Counted from the stretch's first letter, positions 16,201 through 24,381 are shown. The stretch is 27,554 nucleotides of DNA from Anaerolineales bacterium (GCA_030668545.1 DAOUTT010000003.1:1-27554); one strand, 5' to 3'. Notes: generated from the sequence alone by a model not told the origin. Made by a program: numbers and translations.

Positions 16201-18213
16201 GGCAGAAGTAAGTGGGTAGCGGATCGGAACGCGGGGGATCGTTCCATACTGGCGATTGGAGGAGATCATAAGATAATCCCCCTGCTCCAAATATTCCACG
16301 ATTCTTTCTAACTTATCGGGGATTCCGTTGTCATCATCGTCCTGGTTATCGTGCCAATAAAGTTCGAGATTAAGCACCTCATATCGGCCGCCAAGCCCTC
16401 GACCATCAACCCCCCACGGCAAGCCATCATCCCAGGTTGTCTCATGAACTAAGAGAGATGGGCGCATATGTAGGGATGGTTCACCGCTATTTTCGAGAAT
16501 CAGGAACAAACGAGTGTCTGGGTCGATGTTAAAGGACCGATCGAGTTGGATTTCAACCCGGACATCTTCACCTGCGCGCACTTCGCCCTGATAATTCCCG
16601 CGCGCGTAAACATCCCCGCCATGAGGCTCATCTGCGAGCGTCACCGAAATGTCCAGGGTCCCGCCCTGACCATCACCCGTCGAGACGTAGGGCAATAGAA
16701 CACCGCTTATAACCGCGGATACGTCTATGGAGATTTCTGTAGTATAGGTGTCTCCGGAATCTAATTCAAAGGGTATGGGCACGGGAATTGTTTCGTAATA
16801 CGTCTCCCCATCTACCTCACCAACCAGGTTTACGGCAGCCGGAATACTCCTATAAATCCAACGCGATGCAGATACCCGGGTGAGCGGTTCCGAGTATATC
16901 GAGTGGAAGGCAAAAGCCCACAAGGCCGTCCCCAGGACGGTGACCAATCCAACCAACAGCACACCGACTCGGGCTGCCTTCTGCCATTGTTCTTTGAGCT
17001 TCGGGACACTCTCCCATGCAAACCAGAGCACCCAGGCGGCCAGCAACGCCAGTGTTGGATAGATCGGCAATTGGTAGCGCATGGCTTTGGTGAAATTGAT
17101 CGACTGCCAGATGAACATGCCGGCTGTCCAGACCACCAGGATCAAATACCGCTCCCACCGTCCCCGAATCATTTCAACCAGAGCCCACCCCAAACCGATC
17201 CAACCCAGGACCGCAAGCGGTATGCCCATTCCCCATAGAATCAAATTTTTCAGTGAGAAGAAGACCGGGGCGCGGTCAGCCCACTGAAGCGCATAAGGAG
17301 CATCGGTGTTTCCTGCCTGTTGGCTTCGGACCTCCGCCATATTCGCCAGCCACTTCGGGTTGAACTTCACATTAAGGAAACCCGGCCCTTCAAAAGCGTA
17401 GGGTTGGAAAACACGGAAGACCAGGAGTGATAGGAGTGCTGCCGCGAACAAGAATACGAGCGTGCGGGAGATAACAGCGGACTTTTGATCAGAGGGGGCT
17501 TTCAGGATATTCGTGAGTCCAGCAAGCGCTACAGCAACCGCCAGAGGGGCTGCGCTGATCTTGGAGGCCACTGCTAGCCCTAGCATGACCCCAAAAAGCA
17601 GATAGTCACTGAGCTTCCCCTCGCCAATAACTCGAATCGAGAAATATAGACCAGCGAGGATAAAGACATTGGCGAGAGGGTCGACGACGAAGAAATGTGC
17701 GTGTTGGATCAATAAAACCGAAAGGGCTGTAAACAGCGCGGCCAGGATCCCCACCCGACGATTGAAGAGTCGCTCCCCAATCAGATATATCAAAAGAATC
17801 GACACGAGATCCGAGACTCCTGAAACAGCCCTCCCTAAAAGATGTACATCGCCCATACCAGACATCCCGGTCCATTCAGCCAGATAGCGGACGAGGAAGA
17901 TCGGGAACGTACCATAGACAAAGAAACCATGTCCAGCGTTATGCGGGTTGAGAGGGGATGTATCTGTGTCGAAATATTCCCCAATGGATTGTGGAGGTTG
18001 GATCGAGGACTCAACCATCCAGAGAAAACGTTCGTCCGGGTGAAGATGGGTATTAGAATCCCAATTCAAGCCGGTAAAGCGTAGGTATGCAGCCAGACCG
18101 AGAACCGCGACCAGGAGAATCCCAACCACAAGATCCGAAAGAACCCTGGATCTTTCTTTTTCAGGCGGCTCGTGTTCTTGATCTATAGGCGTTTCAATTT
18201 CAGTCATCATCAC
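13243..18213 (-). CDS. Fusion of a PMT-type (GT-C) glycosyltransferase with a DUF2298/YYY domain
   Basis: This 1656-residue membrane protein has three parts. Residues about 25-440 are a PMT_2/GT39-like GT-C module with the catalytic-type first-loop motif HPDER (58-62) and RLFNRRVGILAALFTALS. Residues about 440-810 are an extracytoplasmic, beta-rich region containing a DDDDNGIPD calcium-loop-like motif (622-633) and VYDHPKVLIFKR (731-742). Residues about 811-1656 are a complete YYY module with EKPMDFSYLNA (939-949), YYYYG (969-973), EFPFFTFLYADLHAH and a soluble C-terminal domain with YNVKYVIVGGLER. The start is one of three consecutive ATG codons (18213, 18210, 18207), 5 nt after the preceding stop. 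The 3' end overlaps the stand-alone YYY gene. It may couple two GT-C sites in one chain. Function is unknown. Confidence 0.85.
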   Translation of the reverse strand: MMMTEIETPIDQEHEPPEKERSRVLSDLVVGILLVAVLGLAAYLRFTGLNWDSNTHLHPDERFLWMVESSIQPPQSIGEYFDTDTSPLNPHNAGHGFFVYGTFPIFLVRYLAEWTGMSGMGDVHLLGRAVSGVSDLVSILLIYLIGERLFNRRVGILAALFTALSVLLIQHAHFFVVDPLANVFILAGLYFSIRVIGEGKLSDYLLFGVMLGLAVASKISAAPLAVAVALAGLTNILKAPSDQKSAVISRTLVFLFAAALLSLLVFRVFQPYAFEGPGFLNVKFNPKWLANMAEVRSQQAGNTDAPYALQWADRAPVFFSLKNLILWGMGIPLAVLGWIGLGWALVEMIRGRWERYLILVVWTAGMFIWQSINFTKAMRYQLPIYPTLALLAAWVLWFAWESVPKLKEQWQKAARVGVLLVGLVTVLGTALWAFAFHSIYSEPLTRVSASRWIYRSIPAAVNLVGEVDGETYYETIPVPIPFELDSGDTYTTEISIDVSAVISGVLLPYVSTGDGQGGTLDISVTLADEPHGGDVYARGNYQGEVRAGEDVRVEIQLDRSFNIDPDTRLFLILENSGEPSLHMRPSLLVHETTWDDGLPWGVDGRGLGGRYEVLNLELYWHDNQDDDDNGIPDKLERIVEYLEQGDYLMISSNRQYGTIPRVPIRYPLTSAYYRELFGCPDGMDVPTCGATAEVGLYTGRLGYSLVKVFESHPSIGELEINDQFAEEAFTVYDHPKVLIFKRDADFSAEKVFDILSQVDVSGVVHVLPKDAGDTVGKDLLLSTDQWQRQQDEGTWSELFDTESFVNRSGLLSAIIWWVALGIFGLLVYPITRVVFRRFHDGGYALSRLIGMLLFSWGAWIFGSFGITVSRLTLFIVLLLIAGVSFALAWRDREELSTFFRTQWRDILWVEIFALSFFLLDLAIRFGNPDLWHPAKGGEKPMDFSYLNAVIKSSTFPPYDPWFAGGYINYYYYGFVLVGMPVKLLGIVPATAYNLIIPTLFSILALCAYSVGYHLVRSFSRNVSLRSRANPKLAGLIAALLLVVFGNLGTARMFYDGFKQIGTPAGVEEGSYFVGAGQAAKGFVNYLTYKSPLPYPMDQWYWNPSRMITSGEGEPGPITEFPFFTFLYADLHAHMISRSLTILSLAWGLSWILSVTQRRRRGKIDIALALFIGGLTFGALRLVNTWDFPVYWVLGVLAVIFAVWWRDREFNLPQIAEAALYSILLIALSQFLYQPFHQWYGQGYMSAEIWKGSLTSLIDYLTVHGVFLFLFAAWMAWETREWMAQTPISELNRLRPIAMWIGSAAFLIVVGTTWLVGVGYQIALIVIPLGVWALLLLLRPGLSIGKQIVLFFVGTGLVLTFVVEVVVLKGDIGRMNTVFKFYLQVWELFSLAAAAALAWTYASLPKWNRIWRWIWLTATVLLLFSAALYPLTGSIAKVRDRMTVTAPRTLDGMLYMDYAYRFELGEKLPLGEDYQAIRWMQENVEGSPVIVEANIPEYRWGSRYSIYTGLPGVLGWRWHQTQQRVAAENTETDERLFQITKFYLTRSIAEANDFLDEYNVKYVIVGGLERAYYAEVYPCWPEASIPGISCDLRGWPLGMPTSFPISPDECELERPGDETSSLRCPTHALDKFPAMESAGRLKAVFQVGNTVIYEVLR

Positions 18214-18218
18214 TCGGT

Positions 18219-20420
18219 TTATCGAATTGCTTCTAGATTAGTGTCAGGGACGGAAGGCACTGACAGAATAATAAAATTCTTCCCCTCGATATCGTTTGGA
18301 TACTCTGTAACCCGCGCAAAGGGGTACAGCTCCTTGAGCTTCTGTAGGGATTTAACGTCATCAGGATGGAGTAGAAAGAGCTGCGGCCTAGATTCGGAGG
18401 CCGTACTCGCAAAGTCCTCCGCGGAAATGGCGTAATCCCTGGTAGGTTGACCTGCATTTATCCCGACAAGCCGCGTGTCAACCCAATGGGGATAGGCAAC
18501 AACATGCGCGGTTTCATAATCACCGATCGATTCAGCAAAATTCTGGATCACGGCGCCTGCTTCCGACGTATTCCAGGCAGACCGGAGAAAAAGATCTTGA
18601 TATTCTTTGAAAACGAGATGGTAATTTAATCGACTCGCTATTAACAAGAGCAACCCTGTGAAGACAAGGCTAATGGCGGCCGTTCGCCGCCCTTTCCAAT
18701 GAGTTTCGATCCAATCCGGAATTGCCGCAAACGCCAAACCAGCAAGGATGAAAACGGGCACAATCGCCCCCGCAGCCCGGTTGGTAGCAGGGTTCTCAGC
18801 TGGAAAGGCAAGCGATAGCGTGGAGGGAAGCTGGAGAATGGGGATCGAGATGAGAATGAACAAATCGATCCAGCGGCGGTAGCGCGCAAAGCGGGTCAGG
18901 GCGATAACTACTCCAAGAAAAAACAGAGCTCCAGTGACCCAATCCAGTGCTGGGCGGTGCGGGATGGAGTTTACCCATACTTCACCATTATCCCAGTTGA
19001 ACATCTTCAAGCCATTCCAGACGTTTGAGAAGAAAATCTGTATTGCCGGCTCGGATAATTCCCTCTCGGCACTCCCGTAGCGCGTGGCCATCCTGTAGAT
19101 CACCTCATCCGGGCGATTTACCGCAATTCTCACCAGGGGCATGAGTACAATCAGAGCGACGAGACCTGTGACTACGAGCAGTGTAATCATCTCCCGGCGC
19201 TGCTCACGTGAATCCTTAAACAGGAGGTACAGGCCAACACCAACGGCGATGGCGATGGGGATAACTCGCGCCGGGCTATACCCATGGAGTCCCATGCCGA
19301 CGACTAACCCGCAAAGCAGGAAATCATTACGGTTGCGAGTACGGATTCCCTTGGCCAGGTAATAAAAAGCTGGTGCGACGAATAACGGGTAAAGTGGAAA
19401 CCGAAGCCCCACCCGGCTGATCACATTCGGCCAGTAGGCGATCCCAGCCAGGACCATGGCCGCAAGAGCAACTCGCTTTCCCCCGACCTCTTTACCAAGG
19501 AGATAAATGAAGGGTAAGGTCAGAATCCCCGCCAGGACTGTGCCGATTTTCAATGTGAGGTGAGAAACCCCCGTGCCCAACCATTTGGACGTCGCTGCAG
19601 CCATGTAAAACTGCAGAGCCTCACGCCCGGTGTTCCTCGAGAAAAAGATCGAGAATTTTCCATTGAGCACATCGACGACATCCAGTAGTTTTTCAGCGTG
19701 ATCGCTGACCATCTCCGGTGGAACCGTATCGAGGAGGTAGAACCTGAAGTAGATTGAAAGGCCGAATCCTGCAAGAACTAGAAGCTCCCAGCCAGAGAAA
19801 GTGAGGCGCAGATTTGGGTCAGCCAGCCAACTCTTGAACCTTCTCCACCAGCTCACTAGAGGGAATTCTCCATCCCAGAAAGCCAGCAGGACGGTGATGA
19901 CAGAAGCGATCCAGAAGACTACGGTCAGAAAATCGAAGAGGTTATTCCCAGAGGTGAGGAAAGTCAGCAGAGAAAGAATAAGCGCCGCAGCTAATAATGC
20001 GGGACGATAGGAGACCGGACTGACTTTCTTGTTTGAAGTGGGGGGTGGTGTATAGTGAAAATCTTCTGCCCAGGTCCCCCAAGCGATAATGACAGCAGCC
20101 AGGATGTACAGTGCAATACTGATCCAGATCGACTCGCCCCGGCGTTCCAGGCCAAATTGCGCTGTAAGCGCGAGCAACAGCGCAACCGGTAATCGAAATT
20201 GAGATGCCGAAAAATGAAAGGTTGATAAGATTGCCTCTCGCTGAGGCTCTTCTTCCAACGCTAACGGCAGGTCAACAATTGCGCTCTCTTCAGTTCCTTC
20301 TGGAATGGGGAGTGGACGCCCACGAACCAGAGATTTGAGCCAATCGAGGACGCTCGGCTCGCCCAGATCTTGTGGATTGGATTCGGGATTTGGGTTAGGT
20401 TCCGGCTCAGGTGAGGTCAT
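18219..20420 (-). CDS. Glycosyltransferase family 39 (PMT_2-like) membrane protein
   Basis: This 733-residue protein has a Pro/Glu/Asn-rich cytoplasmic N-terminus (about 1-75), two or more extra N-terminal helices, and then a PMT_2-type GT-C core. The core begins near FRFYLLDTVPPEMVSDHAEKLLDV, whose acidic residues lie where GT-C enzymes place their catalytic Asp. It is followed by NTGREALQFYMAAATSKWLG, with the Gly-Arg-Glu pattern seen in this group, and further helices. A soluble domain closes the protein (about 600-733). GT39 enzymes transfer a sugar from a polyprenyl-phosphate carrier on the outer face of the membrane; donor and acceptor here are unknown. The start ATG overlaps the methyltransferase stop (ATGA), and the stop is 5 nt before the fusion gene, so it is in the same operon. 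Confidence 0.85.
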   Translation of the reverse strand: MTSPEPEPNPNPESNPQDLGEPSVLDWLKSLVRGRPLPIPEGTEESAIVDLPLALEEEPQREAILSTFHFSASQFRLPVALLLALTAQFGLERRGESIWISIALYILAAVIIAWGTWAEDFHYTPPPTSNKKVSPVSYRPALLAAALILSLLTFLTSGNNLFDFLTVVFWIASVITVLLAFWDGEFPLVSWWRRFKSWLADPNLRLTFSGWELLVLAGFGLSIYFRFYLLDTVPPEMVSDHAEKLLDVVDVLNGKFSIFFSRNTGREALQFYMAAATSKWLGTGVSHLTLKIGTVLAGILTLPFIYLLGKEVGGKRVALAAMVLAGIAYWPNVISRVGLRFPLYPLFVAPAFYYLAKGIRTRNRNDFLLCGLVVGMGLHGYSPARVIPIAIAVGVGLYLLFKDSREQRREMITLLVVTGLVALIVLMPLVRIAVNRPDEVIYRMATRYGSAERELSEPAIQIFFSNVWNGLKMFNWDNGEVWVNSIPHRPALDWVTGALFFLGVVIALTRFARYRRWIDLFILISIPILQLPSTLSLAFPAENPATNRAAGAIVPVFILAGLAFAAIPDWIETHWKGRRTAAISLVFTGLLLLIASRLNYHLVFKEYQDLFLRSAWNTSEAGAVIQNFAESIGDYETAHVVAYPHWVDTRLVGINAGQPTRDYAISAEDFASTASESRPQLFLLHPDDVKSLQKLKELYPFARVTEYPNDIEGKNFIILSVPSVPDTNLEAIR

Positions 20421-21199
20421 TGTTTGCGCACCAGATAGAAGCTATAGGTTCCGTCCTCGGTCGGCGACGTATCATAGTATCGTCGCACCAGCCGATCCGT
20501 CAAACCAAGATTCCATCGATAAGGGGCGAGAATCCACTTGCCGAATAGTTTGTGCGGGAGTAGGCAGGGTCCACCGAAGTAATGCCCCCACTCCAGAACA
20601 TGCAGTGAGGACGGAGGAAAGTAGCGGAAGGTCCTCTCGATCGTGAACCCGGCTGCCGATAATCGCCGTTCCCAACCCCCCTCATCGTCGAGATTAATCG
20701 TTCGCGACATGCGCATGAACCAACTTTCATACGACCTCCCCAGAGCCGAAAGACCTACTCCTGCGAGCTTCCGGGGGAGGCTCAACTGCGTGCGATAGCC
20801 CGGGTTGGGCACCGTGAACACAAATGGTGCTCCCGATTTTAACACTCGACCCACATCTTGCAGGACCGCGTCAAGATGCGGTATGTGTTCAAGCACCGAA
20901 TTGCTGAAAGCCGAAGCGATTGAATTGTCCGGGAGCGGCATGCGCGCCCCATCTCCTTGCAAAAGGAGATCATACGCATGGCGTGACTGGGTTTCACGCA
21001 TTATCGGAAGATCAGGGTCTACGCCGATCTCAATCGGGCGGTCAAACGCGATCGTTGCAAAATGCCCATCCCCACAACCTACATCGAGTGTCGGTGACGG
21101 GAGATCCAGGCCTTCATAGTAGCTGGCTTCAATCGCACGTAGAAGTGCTCGGAAGTACGGTAGATCGCGCAGATGCAGCCATAAATAATCTTTCGCCAT
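20417..21199 (-). CDS. SAM-dependent class I methyltransferase
   Basis: This 260-residue protein has the Rossmann methyltransferase pattern of the Methyltransf_11 group. Motif I is LDVGCGDGHF (GCGDG at 41-45), the acidic end of strand 2 is in EIGVDPDL, then the NSVLEHIPHLDAVLQDVGRVLKSGAPFVFTVPN block is characteristic of the group (motifs II and III). There is no signal peptide or membrane segment, so it is cytoplasmic. The substrate is not evident; its position between a GT4 enzyme and GT-C proteins suggests a sugar or lipid-linked sugar. It starts 13 nt after the GT4 stop without a clear ribosome binding site and overlaps the next gene by 4 nt. Confidence 0.88.
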   Translation of the reverse strand: MAKDYLWLHLRDLPYFRALLRAIEASYYEGLDLPSPTLDVGCGDGHFATIAFDRPIEIGVDPDLPIMRETQSRHAYDLLLQGDGARMPLPDNSIASAFSNSVLEHIPHLDAVLQDVGRVLKSGAPFVFTVPNPGYRTQLSLPRKLAGVGLSALGRSYESWFMRMSRTINLDDEGGWERRLSAAGFTIERTFRYFPPSSLHVLEWGHYFGGPCLLPHKLFGKWILAPYRWNLGLTDRLVRRYYDTSPTEDGTYSFYLVRKQ

Positions 21200-21212
21200 T
21201 TATTATTGAGTT

Positions 21213-22367
21213 TCACACTTTCGAAATTAATTCGGCAAACATGGTTTCATACTTTGCCGATACAACTTCGCTTGAGTATTGTGCAATGACGCTGGCACGG
21301 TCGCGCCTGTAGTCCGCAGGATTCCTGATGACCTGGAGCAGGGCAGCGGCCAGCTTGTCCGCATCCCCAGGAGTGAAGGTTAAACCCATGCCCGTTGCTG
21401 TGGTAGGTTGCCGGACCCCGGGTAGGTCACTGGCCACAACCGGTGTTCCCGAGAGCATCGATTCCACCTGAACCATCCCGAAACTCTCCGTGCTGTTTAA
21501 GCTGGGGAGCACCGTAACATCGCACAAATTAAAGAAAGCCGCAAACTCACTCTGCTGGAGAATTCCTAAGAAAGCCCAATGGTCACCAAGCGCCTCGATC
21601 TGTGGGAGAAGGCGGCGGCGATATGCTTCCTCACCCAGTACATTTTCATGCTGACCGACGTAAAGAACGCGGGCGCTCGGCATTTCTTTGAGAACGATCG
21701 GCATCGCCTGAGCGAGCACCTCGGCACCTTTCTCAGTCGCCAGGCGTGCGGCCATGCCAATTACAGGTTGTCCCTGGACAATATTGAAGCGCTCACGCAT
21801 GGATTGGATAACGAGGGGATCCGGTTCAGGCATTTCGATCGGAGGCGGAATGACGTCGACCTTCCCGAGCCATTTATTTAAAATCGATGATTCTTCCGCA
21901 TAATCCCGCGAGTTAACAACGATCACATTCGCGGTTTTTGTCGAAATCATATTCGCCAAATTTGAGACCCAGTTTGCGACCGCGTTCAAAGGTGAGGAGG
22001 GCAGCAGGAGATCGCAATGGTAGGTCATCACTACAGGCACGCCAAAGGCGCGGCCAAGAAGCGCAAGAGGAGCAGCTTCGAGCTGCGGGACGTGCAAGTG
22101 AAGGATGTCATGCTCAGGGATCAAACGGGCAGCTCGGTAGAGGAAAGTGGGCATGATCGGACCTTTACTCACATTAAACAAAACCGGTACCCGTATTACA
22201 TCCACACCATCCATTTTTTCAAGCGGTTGAAGAGATTGCTCGTATTGTGAAGTTAAAACCGTCACCTGGTGTCCGTGAGAAACAAGTATTCGCGCCAGAC
22301 GTTCCGTGTATACCGTCAGGCCAGAAAAATGAGGGCGATAGTAATAAAGTGTGTTTAGAATGCGCAT
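21213..22367 (-). CDS. Glycosyltransferase family 4 (PimB/PimA-like)
   Basis: This 384-residue GT-B enzyme of family GT4 transfers a sugar from a nucleotide-sugar donor with retention, on the cytoplasmic face. The N-terminal acceptor domain has the YYYRPHFSGLTVYTERLARIL motif region and HDILHLHVPQ and TYHCDL. The C-terminal donor domain has GMAARLATEKG (the GxxxRxxxxKG loop), and ESFGMVQVE, the E-x7-E motif. The open frame extends to 22418, but I choose the ATG at 22367: it lies 1 nt after the flippase stop, and the protein then begins exactly at the first beta strand. It most resembles enzymes that glycosylate lipid acceptors such as phosphatidylinositol or diacylglycerol; the acceptor here is unknown. 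Confidence 0.92.
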   Translation of the reverse strand: MRILNTLYYYRPHFSGLTVYTERLARILVSHGHQVTVLTSQYEQSLQPLEKMDGVDVIRVPVLFNVSKGPIMPTFLYRAARLIPEHDILHLHVPQLEAAPLALLGRAFGVPVVMTYHCDLLLPSSPLNAVANWVSNLANMISTKTANVIVVNSRDYAEESSILNKWLGKVDVIPPPIEMPEPDPLVIQSMRERFNIVQGQPVIGMAARLATEKGAEVLAQAMPIVLKEMPSARVLYVGQHENVLGEEAYRRRLLPQIEALGDHWAFLGILQQSEFAAFFNLCDVTVLPSLNSTESFGMVQVESMLSGTPVVASDLPGVRQPTTATGMGLTFTPGDADKLAAALLQVIRNPADYRRDRASVIAQYSSEVVSAKYETMFAELISKV

Positions 22368-22368
22368 A

Positions 22369-23379
22369 TCAACCCGCTTGTTGATTCGAGCCTGTGGAGA
22401 GCCACTTGCGAATATCATGGTACAACCCTGAGATAGTCTCTCCTTCGTTGAGCAAAGCTATGAAACCGAAGAGAGATCCTAATGAATAAACCATTCCATG
22501 AATAGTGAGTGAGATGGCCAGGGCCTCCGCTGTTGGAACACCAAACACAGAAAGCGCCAATACTCCTGCCGCCTCAAACACACCGAAATAACCCGGCACA
22601 GATGGGATGGCTCCACCAAGCAATGTTATCGTTAACATGAAGAACGCCCAGGTCCATTCCGCCTCGGGAATAAAGGCTCTCATGATCAACCAATACTCTA
22701 CCCCGGCGAGAGTCCATGTGAGCAACATCCAACCAAGGCTCGTAAAAAACAAGCGAGGATCTTGAAGCGCCTGCAAGCCTTGCCGTACGCGTTCCCAAGC
22801 GGGCATCCAACGCTTTTCGCCTCCGGGAAGCCGGCTGACAACGCTTTCTATCCATTCAGGCTTGCGGACAAGAAGCCAAAGAACGGCAATAATAATAGAC
22901 AGGACAACGGCGATGGATAATCCAGTGCGTGGTACGTTGGGAAGGCCGGCGACGTGAGGAAGTAGTGCGAAAAGCAAACCTAAGGCAATAGCGAGATCAA
23001 ACAACCGTTCAACAAGGATTGAGGAAAGGACCGATAATATCGATCCGCCCGGATGCCGACCCAGTAGAACAGCCCGTCCCACCTCACCCAGGCGCCACGG
23101 GAGAACGTTGTTTAGAAGATAGCCTTCATTCAGCGCAGCAAGTACACGGCCGAATCCATACTTGTTATTCATCATTGTTTTCCATGCCGCCGTACGCGCC
23201 AGCATGGATGCCAGATAAACAACGACCGCAAGGAGCAAGAAGCGCGCGTCCATCCGCTTTAACGCGGCGAGGAGCGGTTCCCAGCCAGCCCAGCGTAGGA
23301 CCAGGTATAGCGCAACAGCGCTGATGAGTATTCCCAGTAGGAGGCCAAGAAATCTACGCGAGTTTCGTGACATTGCCAT
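22369..23379 (-). CDS. Flippase-like membrane protein (LPG synthase TM / UPF0104, AglD family)
   Basis: This 336-residue polytopic protein has about eight hydrophobic segments. It carries the family motif EGYLLNNVLPWRLGEVGRA (the NNxxPxRxGExxR box) and ends with the GxFGVFEAAGVLAL region typical of LPG_synthase_TM/UPF0104 proteins. Relatives include the transmembrane part of lysyl-phosphatidylglycerol synthases and the archaeal N-glycosylation protein AglD. The family is often linked to lipid or lipid-sugar flipping, though evidence is limited. The open frame continues to 23454; I choose the ATG at 23379 because a TATAAT ends 9 nt upstream and the preceding residues look non-coding. A second ATG follows at 23373. 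It is 1 nt from the GT4 gene. Confidence 0.87.
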   Translation of the reverse strand: MAMSRNSRRFLGLLLGILISAVALYLVLRWAGWEPLLAALKRMDARFLLLAVVVYLASMLARTAAWKTMMNNKYGFGRVLAALNEGYLLNNVLPWRLGEVGRAVLLGRHPGGSILSVLSSILVERLFDLAIALGLLFALLPHVAGLPNVPRTGLSIAVVLSIIIAVLWLLVRKPEWIESVVSRLPGGEKRWMPAWERVRQGLQALQDPRLFFTSLGWMLLTWTLAGVEYWLIMRAFIPEAEWTWAFFMLTITLLGGAIPSVPGYFGVFEAAGVLALSVFGVPTAEALAISLTIHGMVYSLGSLFGFIALLNEGETISGLYHDIRKWLSTGSNQQAG

Positions 23380-23388
23380 CAGGCGGGG

Positions 23389-23394
23389 ATTATA
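23389..23394 (-). promoter_or_regulatory. Promoter for the flippase/glycosyltransferase run
   Basis: A perfect TATAAT on the minus strand ends 9 nt before the ATG at 23379, predicting a leader of 2-3 nt at most. It lies in the 150-nt gap after tlyA and probably drives the genes downstream. Confidence 0.6.
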
Positions 23395-23529
23395 CACCGT
23401 TGACGATGCAGGCACCGCTTTTCGTCCACACAAACCACGCTTGGGCCGTTTCATCCATCTTCAGGCACCCACCCCCTCCAGATAATCGGAGAACAATTTT
23501 CTCATTGTGATTCTCTGGCAGACTCCTAT

Positions 23530-24306
23530 TCAAGATGGGAATACGGCCTCCAGCAAGTCGTCTGTGCTTCGTGCTTGAGCGTCTTTTCGCAGCCATGTTA
23601 AGAACTCGATATTCCCCTTCGGGCCATGCAAAGGGGAACAAATGAGCCCCTGAGGCGCAAGCGAGTGTTTAAGGGCAAAATCCAGGATTTGCTGAGTTAC
23701 ATCACGATGCACTGCGGGATCACGAACAACCCCACCCCTTCCAACGCGATCTGGCCCAGCTTCAAACTGCGGTTTGATTAAAGCGATCACATCTCCCTCC
23801 TGCTTTAACCATCCAGCGATGACCGGCAGCAGCTTCCGGAGTGAGATAAAGGAGACATCCATCGTTACAAGATGGACGCGCTCAGGAAGGGCTTCCAAGT
23901 AACGAGCGTTCGTCTTCTCAATCACCACAACACGGGCGTCGTTTCGTAATTTCCAATGGAGCAACCCCTTACCCACGTCGATCGTATACACTCGCGCAGC
24001 CCCATGTTGCAGGAGACAATCGGTGAACCCTCCCGTGGAAGCACCGACATCGGCACACAGTCGCTCCTCCACGGTCACTGCAAATGTTTCCATTGCTGCT
24101 TGTAATTTCTCTCCTCCGCGTGAGACAAATCGTGGTCCGGAGGCTACCTCGATCAACATCCCCGGTTCTGCTTTTTGAGATGCTTTGTGAATCAACTGTC
24201 CTTCCACTCGAACGAGCCCGGCCATGATCAATTTTTGCGCCGTGGAACGGCTTTCGGCGAGACCGCGGTCAACGAGAAGAAGATCGATGCGTTTCTTGCT
24301 GGACAT
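23530..24306 (-). CDS. tlyA: TlyA-family rRNA 2'-O-methyltransferase
   Basis: TlyA proteins 2'-O-methylate cytidines of 16S and/or 23S rRNA; they are also annotated as hemolysin A. This 258-residue protein has an N-terminal S4 RNA-binding domain (about 4-65) and an FtsJ-like methyltransferase domain with DVGASTGGFTD (86-96, SAM motif I), TIDVGKGLL, MDVSFIS and KPQFEAG. The K-D-K-E tetrad is complete at K67, D150, K178 and E234. The spacing between the last three equals that of the Mycobacterium tuberculosis enzyme (28 and 56 residues, from memory). It begins with an ATG exactly 7 nt after TACAAT and is divergent from ubiA, 111 nt away. Which rRNA site it modifies is not predictable; the N-terminal S4 domain suggests the long (type II) form. 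Confidence 0.95.
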   Translation of the reverse strand: MSSKKRIDLLLVDRGLAESRSTAQKLIMAGLVRVEGQLIHKASQKAEPGMLIEVASGPRFVSRGGEKLQAAMETFAVTVEERLCADVGASTGGFTDCLLQHGAARVYTIDVGKGLLHWKLRNDARVVVIEKTNARYLEALPERVHLVTMDVSFISLRKLLPVIAGWLKQEGDVIALIKPQFEAGPDRVGRGGVVRDPAVHRDVTQQILDFALKHSLAPQGLICSPLHGPKGNIEFLTWLRKDAQARSTDDLLEAVFPS

Positions 24307-24313
24307 AATCCCG

Positions 24314-24319
24314 ATTGTA
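24314..24319 (-). promoter_or_regulatory. Promoter of tlyA, leaderless arrangement
   Basis: TACAAT on the minus strand ends exactly 7 nt before the tlyA ATG (24304-24306), placing the predicted transcription start at the start codon. No convincing -35 was found. Confidence 0.55.
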
Positions 24320-24381
24320 CTGCAATCTGCATGTTCAACCCATTTTCAGGAGGGCATATCATGATCTAGGCGGCTCCTCTC

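Noticed and set aside
22368..22418. Upstream start for the GT4 gene
   Set aside because: It would overlap the flippase 3' end by 50 nt and add 17 residues unlike the family N-terminus; the ATG at 22367 is 1 nt after the preceding stop.
23380..23454. Upstream start for the flippase-like gene
   Set aside because: The extra 25 residues are polar, and the TATAAT at 23389-23394 lies inside that extension.
23487..23518. Possible terminator after tlyA
   Set aside because: A bulged GAGAACAAT/ATTG...TTCTC stem exists but no T-tract follows on the minus strand.
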